DNA from: Bombella pollinis
Lineage (GTDB): Bacteria; Pseudomonadota; Alphaproteobacteria; Acetobacterales; Acetobacteraceae
Assembly (NCBI RefSeq): GCF_026385485.1
Contig: NZ_JANIDX010000004.1
Span: 62,001-126,000, forward strand
DNA: 64,000 nt
Direction of reading: 5' to 3'
Shown one piece after another: positions 8,603 through 17,257 of the stretch. Positions within the stretch are counted from its first letter, which is position 1. Every line of letters starts with the position of its first letter. Made by a program: the position numbers and the translations under genes. Under the pieces are notes generated by a model. It had not been told where the DNA came from, made no database searches, and saw only the letters and a list, made by a program, of their open reading frames with translations.

Positions 8603-8700
8603 CTTTAATGGGCTTTCTAAACGCTGTAAATGGCGGTGAGAAAGATTGTTAAATGTCGGCAACAGAGGGAGGGGGAAGGTGAGAGTGCTGATAAAGAATC

Positions 8701-8719
8701 ATTGCGAATAATTTTCATT
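8701..8719. promoter_or_regulatory. Fur-box-like dyad upstream of the TonB receptor gene
   Basis: The site ATTGCGAATAATTTTCATT, centred on GCGAAT-A-ATTTTC, lies about 38-56 bases before the receptor start in an AT-rich stretch. With the site at 8585 it gives each arm of the divergent pair its own candidate operator, consistent with joint repression by iron. Confidence 0.6.
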
Positions 8720-8756
8720 TACATATAAACAGCACTCCCTGGCTCCCTTATTTAGG

Positions 8757-11006
8757 ATGATTGAAGAGATGGTGTCTCTATTTCGTATGTCTTATAAAAC
8801 TGTTGGTTTATGGGGATTGGTGGTTGGGAGTAGCGTGGCAAGCACACCTTTATGGGCTGCGGAATCATCTCACTATGCTCCTGTTGGTAAAGGAAAGAGT
8901 GACGCACAACACCCTTCTTCCAAAGTGGCGAAAGCGAACCTAAAACAGCAACACCCTCCACAAGAGACGATCATCGTTAAAGCGCGGCGGCGTGAGCGGA
9001 TGGAGGTTCAGCTTGGGGGGCAAGCTGGTGTGTTGGGGACTAAAAAGGGGTTAGACCTCCCCTTTAACCTCCGCAGCTATACCTCCAGCATGATTTTGAA
9101 TCAGCAATCACAGACATTAGGTCAGGTTTTGGAGAATGACCCCTCCGTACGGACAACCTATGGCTACGGCAATTTCTCGGAAGTATTCATCATTCGTGGT
9201 CTGCCTATTTATGGGGATGATGTTGCCATTAATGGGCTTTATGGCATTACCCCGCGCCAGCTTGTCTCACCGCAGCTTTATGATTCTGTGCAGGTGATGA
9301 ATGGGGCGAATGCCTTCCTCAATGGGGCGGCTCCCGGTGGGACCTCTATTGGTGGGAATATCAATCTTCAATTCAAACATGCCGGGAAAGACCCGCTATT
9401 ACGCGTGACAGGCGATTATACCGGGACAGGCCAAGGCGGCGGTAATGTGGATATGAGCCGGCGGTTTGGGGAAAGTCAGCAATTTGGTGTTCGCTTTAAT
9501 GCTGCTGGAATGGACGGGCAGACCTCCATCCACGGGGAGCGGCGACATTCCGTGGCATTAGGGTTGGATACGGATTGGCATAATGAGGCAGAGACAACCC
9601 GCATTACGATGGATATTAACTACCAGAATCAGAACGTCCAGCAGGGGCGCGGTGGGGTTTTGTTATCATCTGCCTTAACCTCTGTCCCCAAACCAACGGC
9701 ACCGTCTCATAATTGGGGCCAGCGTTGGAGTTATGAAGACATGCATTATGTCTTTGGGATGGTGAATGTAGAGCATGACCTTAACAAGCACATCACGCTT
9801 TACGGAGCGTTTGGCGGGTTAACAGGGAAAGAGGAAGGGAATTATAGCTCTCTCACCGTGACGAACGCCCAAACAGGGGCGGGGACAGATGGCTTCCTTT
9901 ATGTGCCGTATCAGGAGACGAATGAGAGTACGCGTGGCGGGGCGCGTGTGCATGTTAATACCGGGCCATTAAAGCATGAGATTAATCTTGGGGCATCCAG
10001 CTTGTGGAATGAGGTTGCACGCGCATGGGGTTTTGGGAAGTCGAGTGCGAGCAACCTCTATGCGCCGATTTATTCGCCTTTGCCAGCGACGACCTTAACA
10101 GGGGGGAATGTTCATCATCCTAAAAGAGATATGATGACACGGCTTTATAGCGTGTTCTTCTCCGATACTGTGTCCTTCTGGCATGACCGCATCGCGCTGA
10201 CAGGGGGCTTCCGTTATCAGAACATTATGACAAAATCCTACGGCTATAAGCAGGTTTTGACGGACCATTATGACCGTGATGCCATCACCCCTGTGGTAGG
10301 GCTTGTCATCCATATGACAAAACATTCCTCCTTTTATTTTAACCGTGTTGAAGGGTTGGCGCCGGGCCCACAGGCAACAGGGGCGAATATTGTTAATATG
10401 GGCCAGCTCTTTGCCCCAGTGCGGACAGTGCAATATGAGTTCGGCGGGAAGTACGATATTGGGCGGTTTAGCGCGTCTTTAGCTTTTTACCGCTTAACGC
10501 AGCCTAATAGCTATGTCCGCCCTTATGGCAATACAGGGCAAGGTATTTTCACCGTGGATGGAGAGCAGCGTAACCAAGGGATTGAGTTCAATATCAATGG
10601 GGAAATTATCAAGGGCCTGCGCTTTAATGGGGGAACGGCCCTCATTGATGCCAAACAGATGAAAGGAACCTATGAAGGGCAACGGGCCATCGGGGTGCCC
10701 GGTTATACGATCAATGGGAATATAGAATATGACATCCCTTTTGCTAAAGGGCTGACCTTAACGGGGCGCGTGATTCATACTGGCCATCAATGGGCGAATG
10801 CACAGAACACACAGCGTATTGCCAACTGGACGACTTACGACCTCGGCGGGCGATATACGTTCTTGATGACGCGTAAACAGCCTATGACATTACGCTTTGG
10901 TGTAGAGAACCTGACCAATAGCCATTATTGGGCATCCTCTTATGGTGGCTATCTGACAGAGGGGCTACCGCGGACCTTTAAAGCCTCGTTGACGATGGAT
11001 TTATAA
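8757..11006 (+). CDS. TonB-dependent siderophore receptor
   Basis: The protein is up to 749 residues. It has a signal sequence (hydrophobic VGLWGLVVGSSVASTPLWA), then a plug domain with ETIIVKARRR, TLGQVLENDPSVRT and IIRGLPIYGDDVAINGLYG, and a long beta-barrel ending in the typical GVENLTNSHYW and LPRTFKASLTMDL strands. It belongs to the ferric-siderophore receptors of the FhuE/FpvA type and would import an unidentified siderophore across the outer membrane using TonB. The C-terminal residue is Leu instead of the usual Phe or Trp. Starts at 8757, 8769 and 8787 all precede the signal core; 8757 is preceded by TTTAGG. The divergent PepSY gene and Fur-like sites support iron regulation. A terminator follows. 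Confidence 0.93.
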   Translation: MIEEMVSLFRMSYKTVGLWGLVVGSSVASTPLWAAESSHYAPVGKGKSDAQHPSSKVAKANLKQQHPPQETIIVKARRRERMEVQLGGQAGVLGTKKGLDLPFNLRSYTSSMILNQQSQTLGQVLENDPSVRTTYGYGNFSEVFIIRGLPIYGDDVAINGLYGITPRQLVSPQLYDSVQVMNGANAFLNGAAPGGTSIGGNINLQFKHAGKDPLLRVTGDYTGTGQGGGNVDMSRRFGESQQFGVRFNAAGMDGQTSIHGERRHSVALGLDTDWHNEAETTRITMDINYQNQNVQQGRGGVLLSSALTSVPKPTAPSHNWGQRWSYEDMHYVFGMVNVEHDLNKHITLYGAFGGLTGKEEGNYSSLTVTNAQTGAGTDGFLYVPYQETNESTRGGARVHVNTGPLKHEINLGASSLWNEVARAWGFGKSSASNLYAPIYSPLPATTLTGGNVHHPKRDMMTRLYSVFFSDTVSFWHDRIALTGGFRYQNIMTKSYGYKQVLTDHYDRDAITPVVGLVIHMTKHSSFYFNRVEGLAPGPQATGANIVNMGQLFAPVRTVQYEFGGKYDIGRFSASLAFYRLTQPNSYVRPYGNTGQGIFTVDGEQRNQGIEFNINGEIIKGLRFNGGTALIDAKQMKGTYEGQRAIGVPGYTINGNIEYDIPFAKGLTLTGRVIHTGHQWANAQNTQRIANWTTYDLGGRYTFLMTRKQPMTLRFGVENLTNSHYWASSYGGYLTEGLPRTFKASLTMDL

Positions 11007-11020
11007 GACCAGCTTATGGA

Positions 11021-11056
11021 AAAGGACCATGCAGTAAAATGGCATGGTCCTTTTTA
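11021..11056 (+). terminator. Rho-independent terminator after the TonB receptor
   Basis: GGACCATGC and GCATGGTCC pair perfectly around a short AT-rich loop and are followed by T5. It lies 15 bases after the receptor stop codon. Flanking A and T runs could let it also serve glnD, which ends at 11071 on the other strand. Confidence 0.88.
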
Positions 11057-11070
11057 AGGGGCGGGTAAAG

Positions 11071-13863
11071 CTAGGTTGGTGGCTCTGCTGTTTGATGGAG
11101 GGTGTTGATTAACGCAGCCGCCAAGGCTTCTTCCTGCGCTGGGGAGGTGAGTTTATGGCCCGTTGCATCAGTGATGTAAAAGACATCCACCGCGCGTAGC
11201 CCATAGGTCATAATATGGGCGGAGGAGATATGCAGCTTCATCCGGCTGAGCGTGGCTGTGATGTTGTGCAGAAGAGCAGGCCGGTCCCGCCCATTGACCT
11301 CCACAATACTACAGCTTTCTGAGGCTTCATTATCAATAAGTACTTGCGAGGGGATATGCAGGGCCTCTAGCCGCCGTGTAAGCGGGAATTGCGCTGCCTT
11401 GAGCGTCTCGCTGAGGTCAATCTCACCATGAATGGCTTGGATGACCGTCTCACGCAAGCGGTCCAGATGCTCTTCCTCTATAAAGGCTTCCCCATAGGGG
11501 TCTTGGAACCAGAATGTATCGAGCACCATATTGCCGTTAAGCGTATGGATGCGCGCATCGGCAATGGAAGCCCCACATAACGCTAACGCCCCTGTAATGC
11601 GGGAGAATAGCCCCGGTTGATCCTTACAAAAAACAGTTAGCTCTGTAATGCCGCGCTCTGGTAGGGGGGCGATATCTAAGAGGATGGCATCATCCCGCCC
11701 TTCGGCACGATAGCGGCTAACAAGCCGTGCATGGCGGAGCTGGCTATCTCCATCAAAGCCGAGCCAATAGCCCGGGCGGCCTAACTTGATGAAATGAGCA
11801 ATATCAGCAGGGGTCATGCCTTCTGCCTGCAATGCCTCTTGGACAAAGATTTTATTTTGCTCTACGCGTTCATCATCTTCTTGGGCTTGTAATCCACCCT
11901 CTAAGACATCAGCTATACGGCTATAGAGGCGGCCAAGGAGAGTCGCCTTCCACGCATTCCATGCGTGTGGGCCAACGGCGCGAATATCAATAATGCTGAG
12001 GAGCAATAAAAGCCGGAGCCGCTTGGGGGACTGGATAATATCGGCTAGGTCTAAGATGGTTTGTGGGTCATCAATATCCCGGCTAAAGGCGGTGCGGGAG
12101 AGGAGTAAATGATGCAGCACAAGCCATGAGACTGTATCGCTATCGCTAGCAGAGAGACCAAGTTGTTGGCAAATGCGTGTAGCAATTTGTGCGCCAATTT
12201 CGGAATGTCCGCCCCCACGTCCTTTGCCAATATCGTGCAATAAGGCTGCGAGATAAAGGATTGTCCTTTGGGTAATGGTGCGGGCAATTTTATAAGCAAG
12301 AGGAAGCTCATCAGCCATTTGCCCTTGCTCAATTAGCCGTAAAATACGGATAGATTCAATGATGTGGGCATCAACACTATAAAGGTGATAGCCGTCAAAT
12401 TGTGTCCGCCCTAAAATGCGAGACCAGCCGGGGAGGAAGTGTGAGAGTATCCCCGTCTCATTAAGCAAAGGCAGCCAGAAGGTGCGCTCTTTTATTGCCT
12501 CATGAGTAGGGGCGTCTGCTGGGGCATGGGCCTCTTTTAATGGGTCGCACAGGAGCTTTAAAAAGAGGGAGGCAGCCTCTGCGTTTTCGCGTAGGGCCGC
12601 GCTATGGCGTTCAAAGCGGATGAGTTGCTGTAGGGCTGTTGGATGAAGGGTGAGCTGATGGCGGCGGGCACAATCAAGAAAACGGAAAACCGTCACCGGC
12701 TCTTTAACCAAAGCGAGAGGGTTCGGCAGGCTAAGATAGCCATCAATACGTTTAAAAGCCTCAGGCCCGGCCTCAATATGCGGGGGGCTTTGCTGGATTT
12801 GATGGCGCAGATAGAGAATAAGAGCCGGCTGGAAAACATGCGATAGCCGCATCACCGCGCGTGCCATAAGGAAATGATGCCGCATAAAGCGATCCACCCC
12901 ACGCTGATGGCCATGATTACCATAACGCATCCGCGCGCCAATAATGGGCTGGACGTCAAACGTTAGCCGTTCTTCATTACGGCCGGTGATGTAATGGAGG
13001 TGAAGGCGGACTGTCCAAAAGAAGTTCCATAAAATGCGGGTACGGGCGACCTCACGCTTTGTGAGTAAGCCTAATAAGGTGCTGATAGGCGCAAGACCGC
13101 GTGCATGTTGGCGGGTGGATTGCTCTGGTATATCATAGCCAAGAGCTGCATGGCCTATCCAGTTTAGGACTTGTAGGTCCCGCAATCCCCCTTTGCCTTC
13201 TTTAATATGGGGTTCGACAAGGTATGGGGTATCACCAAAAGCGAGGTGACGCTCCTCTCGCTGAGCGATAGCCCCGCGGATGAATTTTTTAAGCGAGGGG
13301 CCTTTAAGGTAAATATCATGCTGTTTGCGTAATGTATGGGCCAAAGCGGTTTGGCCATAAAGAGGACGAATATCTAAGAGGGTGGTGCAGGCTGTTTGGT
13401 CGGTTTTAGCCATCTCCATTGCGCTCTCTATGGTGCGGGTCGCATGGCCAACGCGCAAGCCAAGGTCCCAAAGCGTATAGAGGACATATTCAATAGATTT
13501 GATGAGATCGGCTGAAGGGGGCGTCTGGGTGAGAAAGAGGAGGTCCACATCGCTAAAAGGTGCCATAAGGGCCGCCCCATATCCCCCTGTCGCACAAAGG
13601 CAGAAGGCTTCACTATGTGCAGGCTGTTCCGTTTCAGAGCCGGGGAGGCCTGCATAACGGGCGAGTGTCTCGATAATATGGTCCATCAAAAGAGCGAGGT
13701 TACGGGCTGTTTCGACCCCGTTTTTCTCGCGTTGCTCAAAGGCTTGGCGGATATGCTCACGCCGTGTCCCAAGCTCTGTCCGCAAACGTGTGAGGGCTTC
13801 CTCCCTTGGGATGAGGGGCTGATAGGACGATGGGGGGGCGGAGGTGTAAGGCGTGTTGGTCAT
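11071..13863 (-). CDS. glnD: Bifunctional PII uridylyltransferase/uridylyl-removing enzyme
   Basis: GlnD senses glutamine and uridylylates or deuridylylates PII proteins to control nitrogen assimilation. I chose the ATG at 13863, which leaves a 40-base gap after mutS; the longer frame would overlap mutS by 53 bases. This gives 930 residues, normal for the family. Domains: a nucleotidyltransferase with GGYG at 93-96 and SDVD at 104-107, a helical KEGKGGLRDL region near 221-230, an HD phosphohydrolase with LLHDIGKG at 541-548, and two C-terminal ACT domains (about 740-815 and 855-930, each with a D-x-P-x-L turn). The residues after GGYG are AALMAP in place of the usual GRGELxP, which is noted separately. 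A PII gene is not in the window. Confidence 0.95.
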   Translation of the reverse strand: MTNTPYTSAPPSSYQPLIPREEALTRLRTELGTRREHIRQAFEQREKNGVETARNLALLMDHIIETLARYAGLPGSETEQPAHSEAFCLCATGGYGAALMAPFSDVDLLFLTQTPPSADLIKSIEYVLYTLWDLGLRVGHATRTIESAMEMAKTDQTACTTLLDIRPLYGQTALAHTLRKQHDIYLKGPSLKKFIRGAIAQREERHLAFGDTPYLVEPHIKEGKGGLRDLQVLNWIGHAALGYDIPEQSTRQHARGLAPISTLLGLLTKREVARTRILWNFFWTVRLHLHYITGRNEERLTFDVQPIIGARMRYGNHGHQRGVDRFMRHHFLMARAVMRLSHVFQPALILYLRHQIQQSPPHIEAGPEAFKRIDGYLSLPNPLALVKEPVTVFRFLDCARRHQLTLHPTALQQLIRFERHSAALRENAEAASLFLKLLCDPLKEAHAPADAPTHEAIKERTFWLPLLNETGILSHFLPGWSRILGRTQFDGYHLYSVDAHIIESIRILRLIEQGQMADELPLAYKIARTITQRTILYLAALLHDIGKGRGGGHSEIGAQIATRICQQLGLSASDSDTVSWLVLHHLLLSRTAFSRDIDDPQTILDLADIIQSPKRLRLLLLLSIIDIRAVGPHAWNAWKATLLGRLYSRIADVLEGGLQAQEDDERVEQNKIFVQEALQAEGMTPADIAHFIKLGRPGYWLGFDGDSQLRHARLVSRYRAEGRDDAILLDIAPLPERGITELTVFCKDQPGLFSRITGALALCGASIADARIHTLNGNMVLDTFWFQDPYGEAFIEEEHLDRLRETVIQAIHGEIDLSETLKAAQFPLTRRLEALHIPSQVLIDNEASESCSIVEVNGRDRPALLHNITATLSRMKLHISSAHIMTYGLRAVDVFYITDATGHKLTSPAQEEALAAALINTLHQTAEPPT

Positions 13864-13903
13864 AGGGCATTCCCATCTATCGGGGCGGTGGGCCGGGGGG
13901 TGG

Positions 13904-16600
13904 TCATGAGGCTGCACTCTCATCATGCGGCGTGTTGGCGGTGGGGTGCCCTTCAAGCAAGGTTTTTAACTGATAAAGGACGTTATGGGCCTCTCGTGGG
14001 GAGAGGGAGTCTGGGTCTAGTTCTTTTAGCGTATGCTCTATGGTGTCTAGCGCGGTGGGTGGTAACGCTGGTTGGGGAGAGGGGTCTTGTTGCTCAAAAA
14101 GGGGAAGGGAGGCGGCATGGTGGTTGCTTCTGTGGTCTTCTTCTAAACGGGTTAGAAGCGTACGGGCGCGTTGGATAATAGTAGTCGGTATTCCCGCTAA
14201 TTTTGCAACATGCAGTCCCCAGCTTTTTTGTGCGAGTCCGGGATGGACTTCATGTTGGAAGATGACCTCTCCCTTCCATTCCCGCACGGCCATTGTATAG
14301 GCCCCAAGGCGGGGGAGTGTGTCCAGTAATGCGCCAAGCTCATGATAATGCGTGGCAAAGATGGTGCGGCAGCGTAATTGGGAATGGAGAGCCTCTAACG
14401 TTGCCCATGCGATGGAAAGCCCATCCAGCGTTGAGGTGCCACGACCAATTTCATCCACCACGACCAGGGAGCGCGGCCCCGCTTGGTTGAGGATAGCGGC
14501 AGTCTCAGTCATTTCCACCATAAAGGTGGAGCGGCCACGCGCGAGGTCATCAGCGGCTCCAACGCGGGAGAAGAGACGGTCCACAATCCCAATTTTGGCC
14601 TCTTGAGCAGGGAGGGGGAGGCCGGCTTGGGCAAGAATGACCGCTAGAGCATTTTGGCGGAGGAAGGTCGATTTCCCCGCCATGTTAGGCCCGGTGAGTA
14701 AGATAGCGTGCTTCTCTGGCGGTAGGGCGCAATCATTCGCGATGAAGGGGCTATTATGGGCGGGGTTATCCTGCAAAGCCGCTTCCACCACAGGGTGACG
14801 GCAGGCATGGAGGCTGAAATCCTGCCCCTCGGTCATGACCGGGCGGCACCATGAGCCGCGTGCCATGAGAGTAGCGCATGAGAGCAGAACATCCAGCTCG
14901 GCCAAAGCAAGGCCGATTTCATCAAGGGCAGGGGTGTTTAGGCATTGCTGGGCGAGGTCGGTAAAGAGGTGGCGTTCTAATTGGTCTGCTTTTTCAGATG
15001 CTTCTAAAATAGCTTGATTAAGGGATGTGAGTTCTTCGTTGGAGAAACGCGCGAGGCTTGCCGTCCCTTGGCGGAAGCTTAACTCCTCATGCTGGCGTAA
15101 GGTACGACCGGCCGCCGTGGGGACCTCAATAACATAACCAAGTTGATTGTGATGGCGGATACGCAAGCTCGTTATGTTGTAATGCTCTGCCAAACGTACT
15201 TGAAGCTGAGCCACCAAACGGCGACTATTATCGCGGAGGTCCCGTTGATGGTCTAATTCCGCATCAAAGCCGGGGGCGATGACCCCGCCATCCTCAATCT
15301 TGGCGGGGAGGTCCGGGTTTAGCGCAGCGTCTAAGCGTTCAAGTAAGGTATCAGCACGGCCATAAAGACTTGCCCCAATTTGGCGGATGCGGGCGGGCAT
15401 TGCGTCTGTTGCGAAAGCTTTAAGGGCCTCTGTAATCAGGTTAGCCGCCCTGAGCGTATCGCGGAGTGCTGCAAGGTCCCGTGGGAGGGGGCGTCCGCTA
15501 GAGATACGCCCTAAAGCACGCGCTGAATCAGGTGCCTGTTTGAGGATGTCGCGTAACGTAGTGGCAAGCTGAAGGTGTTGATGCAGCCAATCCCACCCCT
15601 CTTGTCGTTGCGTGATGAGGGTGAGGTCTGTGCTAGGGCTGCTAAGCCATGAGGCGAGCAGACGCGTCCCCGCTGCCATTGTGGTATGGTTAACACTGCT
15701 AAAAAGAGTGTGTTTTGTCCCGCCATCGCGGGATTGGAGAATATCAAGGCTGCTGCGTGTAGCAGGGTCTAGCCCCATGATGGTGTCTAAACCATGGTCG
15801 ATGGGTGGGGCTAAGCGGGGGAGGCCGCCAGCCTGACTACGGCGGACATAATTTAGCAATACCGCACAAGCTATGCTTTGCTCTGTACTGAAATCCCCTA
15901 ACGAATCTATTTGAGCAACGTGATAAGCCTCTTTTATCGTGCGCTCTGCTGCGGCTTGGTCTGGGCAGGCCGTGGAGGGGGTGAGAAGGCCAGCATAATC
16001 AGCAGGGATGAGGGATGGCTCAGCTACAATCTCGGAGGGGGCGAGGCGGGCAAGAAGTTCCGCTAGCGTATCGCGTTTGAGGCTAAGCATTTCCAACGTG
16101 CCGGTGGAAATATCAATCCACGCTGCGCCAAGCTGCTCTTTACGGCGTTTATCAGGGGCAATAACGGCAAGGAGGGTGTTAGCCCGCCCAGCTTCTAGGA
16201 GTTCATCCTCTGTGAGGGTGCCGGGAGTTATAACACGGATAATCTCGCGCCGGAGCGGGCCTTTTTGGCCTTTACTTGGGGTTTCTGTCTGCTCGGCAAC
16301 AGCAACGCGAAAGCCACGGCGGATGAGGCGGGAGAGGTAAATCTGCGCCGTGCCAACAGGGACGCCGCACATAGGGATAGGGGCATCATCATGCATACCG
16401 CGCTGGGTGAGGGTGATGTCCAAAGCCAGAGAGGCGGCTTCCGCATCCCCGAAGAATAATTCGTAAAAATCCCCCATGCGGAAGAAAAGTAACGCGTCAG
16501 GTTCTTGGTGTTTTAGGCTAAACCACTGCTCCATGGTCGGTGTGACCTTGCCCGTTTTTTGAGCGGGGATTGGGGGGATATGTGGTTTCTGGTCGACCAT
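13904..16600 (-). CDS. mutS: DNA mismatch repair protein MutS
   Basis: The 898-residue protein is full length. It recognises mismatches and recruits MutL in post-replicative repair. The N-terminal mismatch-contact motif GDFYE has Phe45-x-Glu47. The ATPase near the C-terminus shows Walker A GPNMAGKSTF, Walker B VVVDEIGRGTS and the FATHYHEL signature. The start at 16600 (MVDQKPHIPP) leaves a normal-length leader before the mismatch domain. The gene is followed by glnD on the same strand and is divergent from the methionine sulfoxide reductase gene. Association of mutS with glnD and murJ is widespread in alphaproteobacteria. Confidence 0.97.
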   Translation of the reverse strand: MVDQKPHIPPIPAQKTGKVTPTMEQWFSLKHQEPDALLFFRMGDFYELFFGDAEAASLALDITLTQRGMHDDAPIPMCGVPVGTAQIYLSRLIRRGFRVAVAEQTETPSKGQKGPLRREIIRVITPGTLTEDELLEAGRANTLLAVIAPDKRRKEQLGAAWIDISTGTLEMLSLKRDTLAELLARLAPSEIVAEPSLIPADYAGLLTPSTACPDQAAAERTIKEAYHVAQIDSLGDFSTEQSIACAVLLNYVRRSQAGGLPRLAPPIDHGLDTIMGLDPATRSSLDILQSRDGGTKHTLFSSVNHTTMAAGTRLLASWLSSPSTDLTLITQRQEGWDWLHQHLQLATTLRDILKQAPDSARALGRISSGRPLPRDLAALRDTLRAANLITEALKAFATDAMPARIRQIGASLYGRADTLLERLDAALNPDLPAKIEDGGVIAPGFDAELDHQRDLRDNSRRLVAQLQVRLAEHYNITSLRIRHHNQLGYVIEVPTAAGRTLRQHEELSFRQGTASLARFSNEELTSLNQAILEASEKADQLERHLFTDLAQQCLNTPALDEIGLALAELDVLLSCATLMARGSWCRPVMTEGQDFSLHACRHPVVEAALQDNPAHNSPFIANDCALPPEKHAILLTGPNMAGKSTFLRQNALAVILAQAGLPLPAQEAKIGIVDRLFSRVGAADDLARGRSTFMVEMTETAAILNQAGPRSLVVVDEIGRGTSTLDGLSIAWATLEALHSQLRCRTIFATHYHELGALLDTLPRLGAYTMAVREWKGEVIFQHEVHPGLAQKSWGLHVAKLAGIPTTIIQRARTLLTRLEEDHRSNHHAASLPLFEQQDPSPQPALPPTALDTIEHTLKELDPDSLSPREAHNVLYQLKTLLEGHPTANTPHDESAAS

Positions 16601-16779
16601 GCAGAGAAGGGAGCCCTAACGAATATGTAATAATTTGACTAGGTTAGCTAAGATTAACAAGGATTCAACCGCTAAAGCGACTATTTTCTTGCCCTAAAAT
16701 GGGGAAAAGGCTGGGTATAGGGGGAGATATGATATATTCCCTCTTGTCATCACAGTATTGAGAACGGCATGGTGTGTTC

Positions 16780-17253
16780 ATGAGTACTGCACCGCAAAAT
16801 CCAATTTTATTTGATGATGTTCTGCCGATGGCCCAAGGATTGCTAGAGGCCGAATGTGATGAGATTGCTAACCTCGCCAATATCGCTGCTTTGTTGTTTG
16901 AGGCAATGGCTCAAGTAAATTGGGTTGGGTTTTACATGATGAAAGCCGGCGATCTTGTGCTTGGGCCTTTCCAAGGGCGGGTTGCTTGTACGCGGATTGC
17001 TGTTGGTAAAGGCGTGTGCGGCACAGCCGTAGCAGAGCGTGCGACCCAGCGCGTGGCGGATGTGCATACCTTTCCCGGTCATATTGCCTGCGATGGGGCC
17101 TCAGCCTCGGAGATTGTTATCCCGATTATGCGCGACGGGCAGGTCTATGGCGTGTTGGATATTGATAGCCCCGTGACGAATCGTTTTTCAGCAGATGACC
17201 AAGAGCAGCTTGAATCATTAGTCCGTTTGATAGAAGCGCATTTCGCTGGCTGA
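16780..17253 (+). CDS. Free methionine-(R)-sulfoxide reductase (GAF domain)
   Basis: The protein is 157 residues from the ATG at 16780; a GTG two codons earlier is possible. It reduces the R form of free methionine sulfoxide using thioredoxin, protecting the methionine pool from oxidation. It is a single GAF domain with NWVGFY, GPFQGRVACTRI, GVCGTAVAE and HIACD. The three redox cysteines fall at 70, 80 and 104, with the same 10 and 24 spacing as Cys84, Cys94 and Cys118 of the Escherichia coli enzyme, so the site is intact. It is a lone gene between mutS and murJ and ends 4 bases from the convergent murJ stop. No strong Shine-Dalgarno is visible. Confidence 0.93.
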   Translation: MSTAPQNPILFDDVLPMAQGLLEAECDEIANLANIAALLFEAMAQVNWVGFYMMKAGDLVLGPFQGRVACTRIAVGKGVCGTAVAERATQRVADVHTFPGHIACDGASASEIVIPIMRDGQVYGVLDIDSPVTNRFSADDQEQLESLVRLIEAHFAG

Positions 17254-17257
17254 AGGC

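Noticed and set aside
13615..14178. A 187-codon plus-strand open frame over the glnD/mutS junction
   Set aside because: Both underlying minus-strand genes are clear, and the product is Gly/Trp/Arg-rich low complexity.
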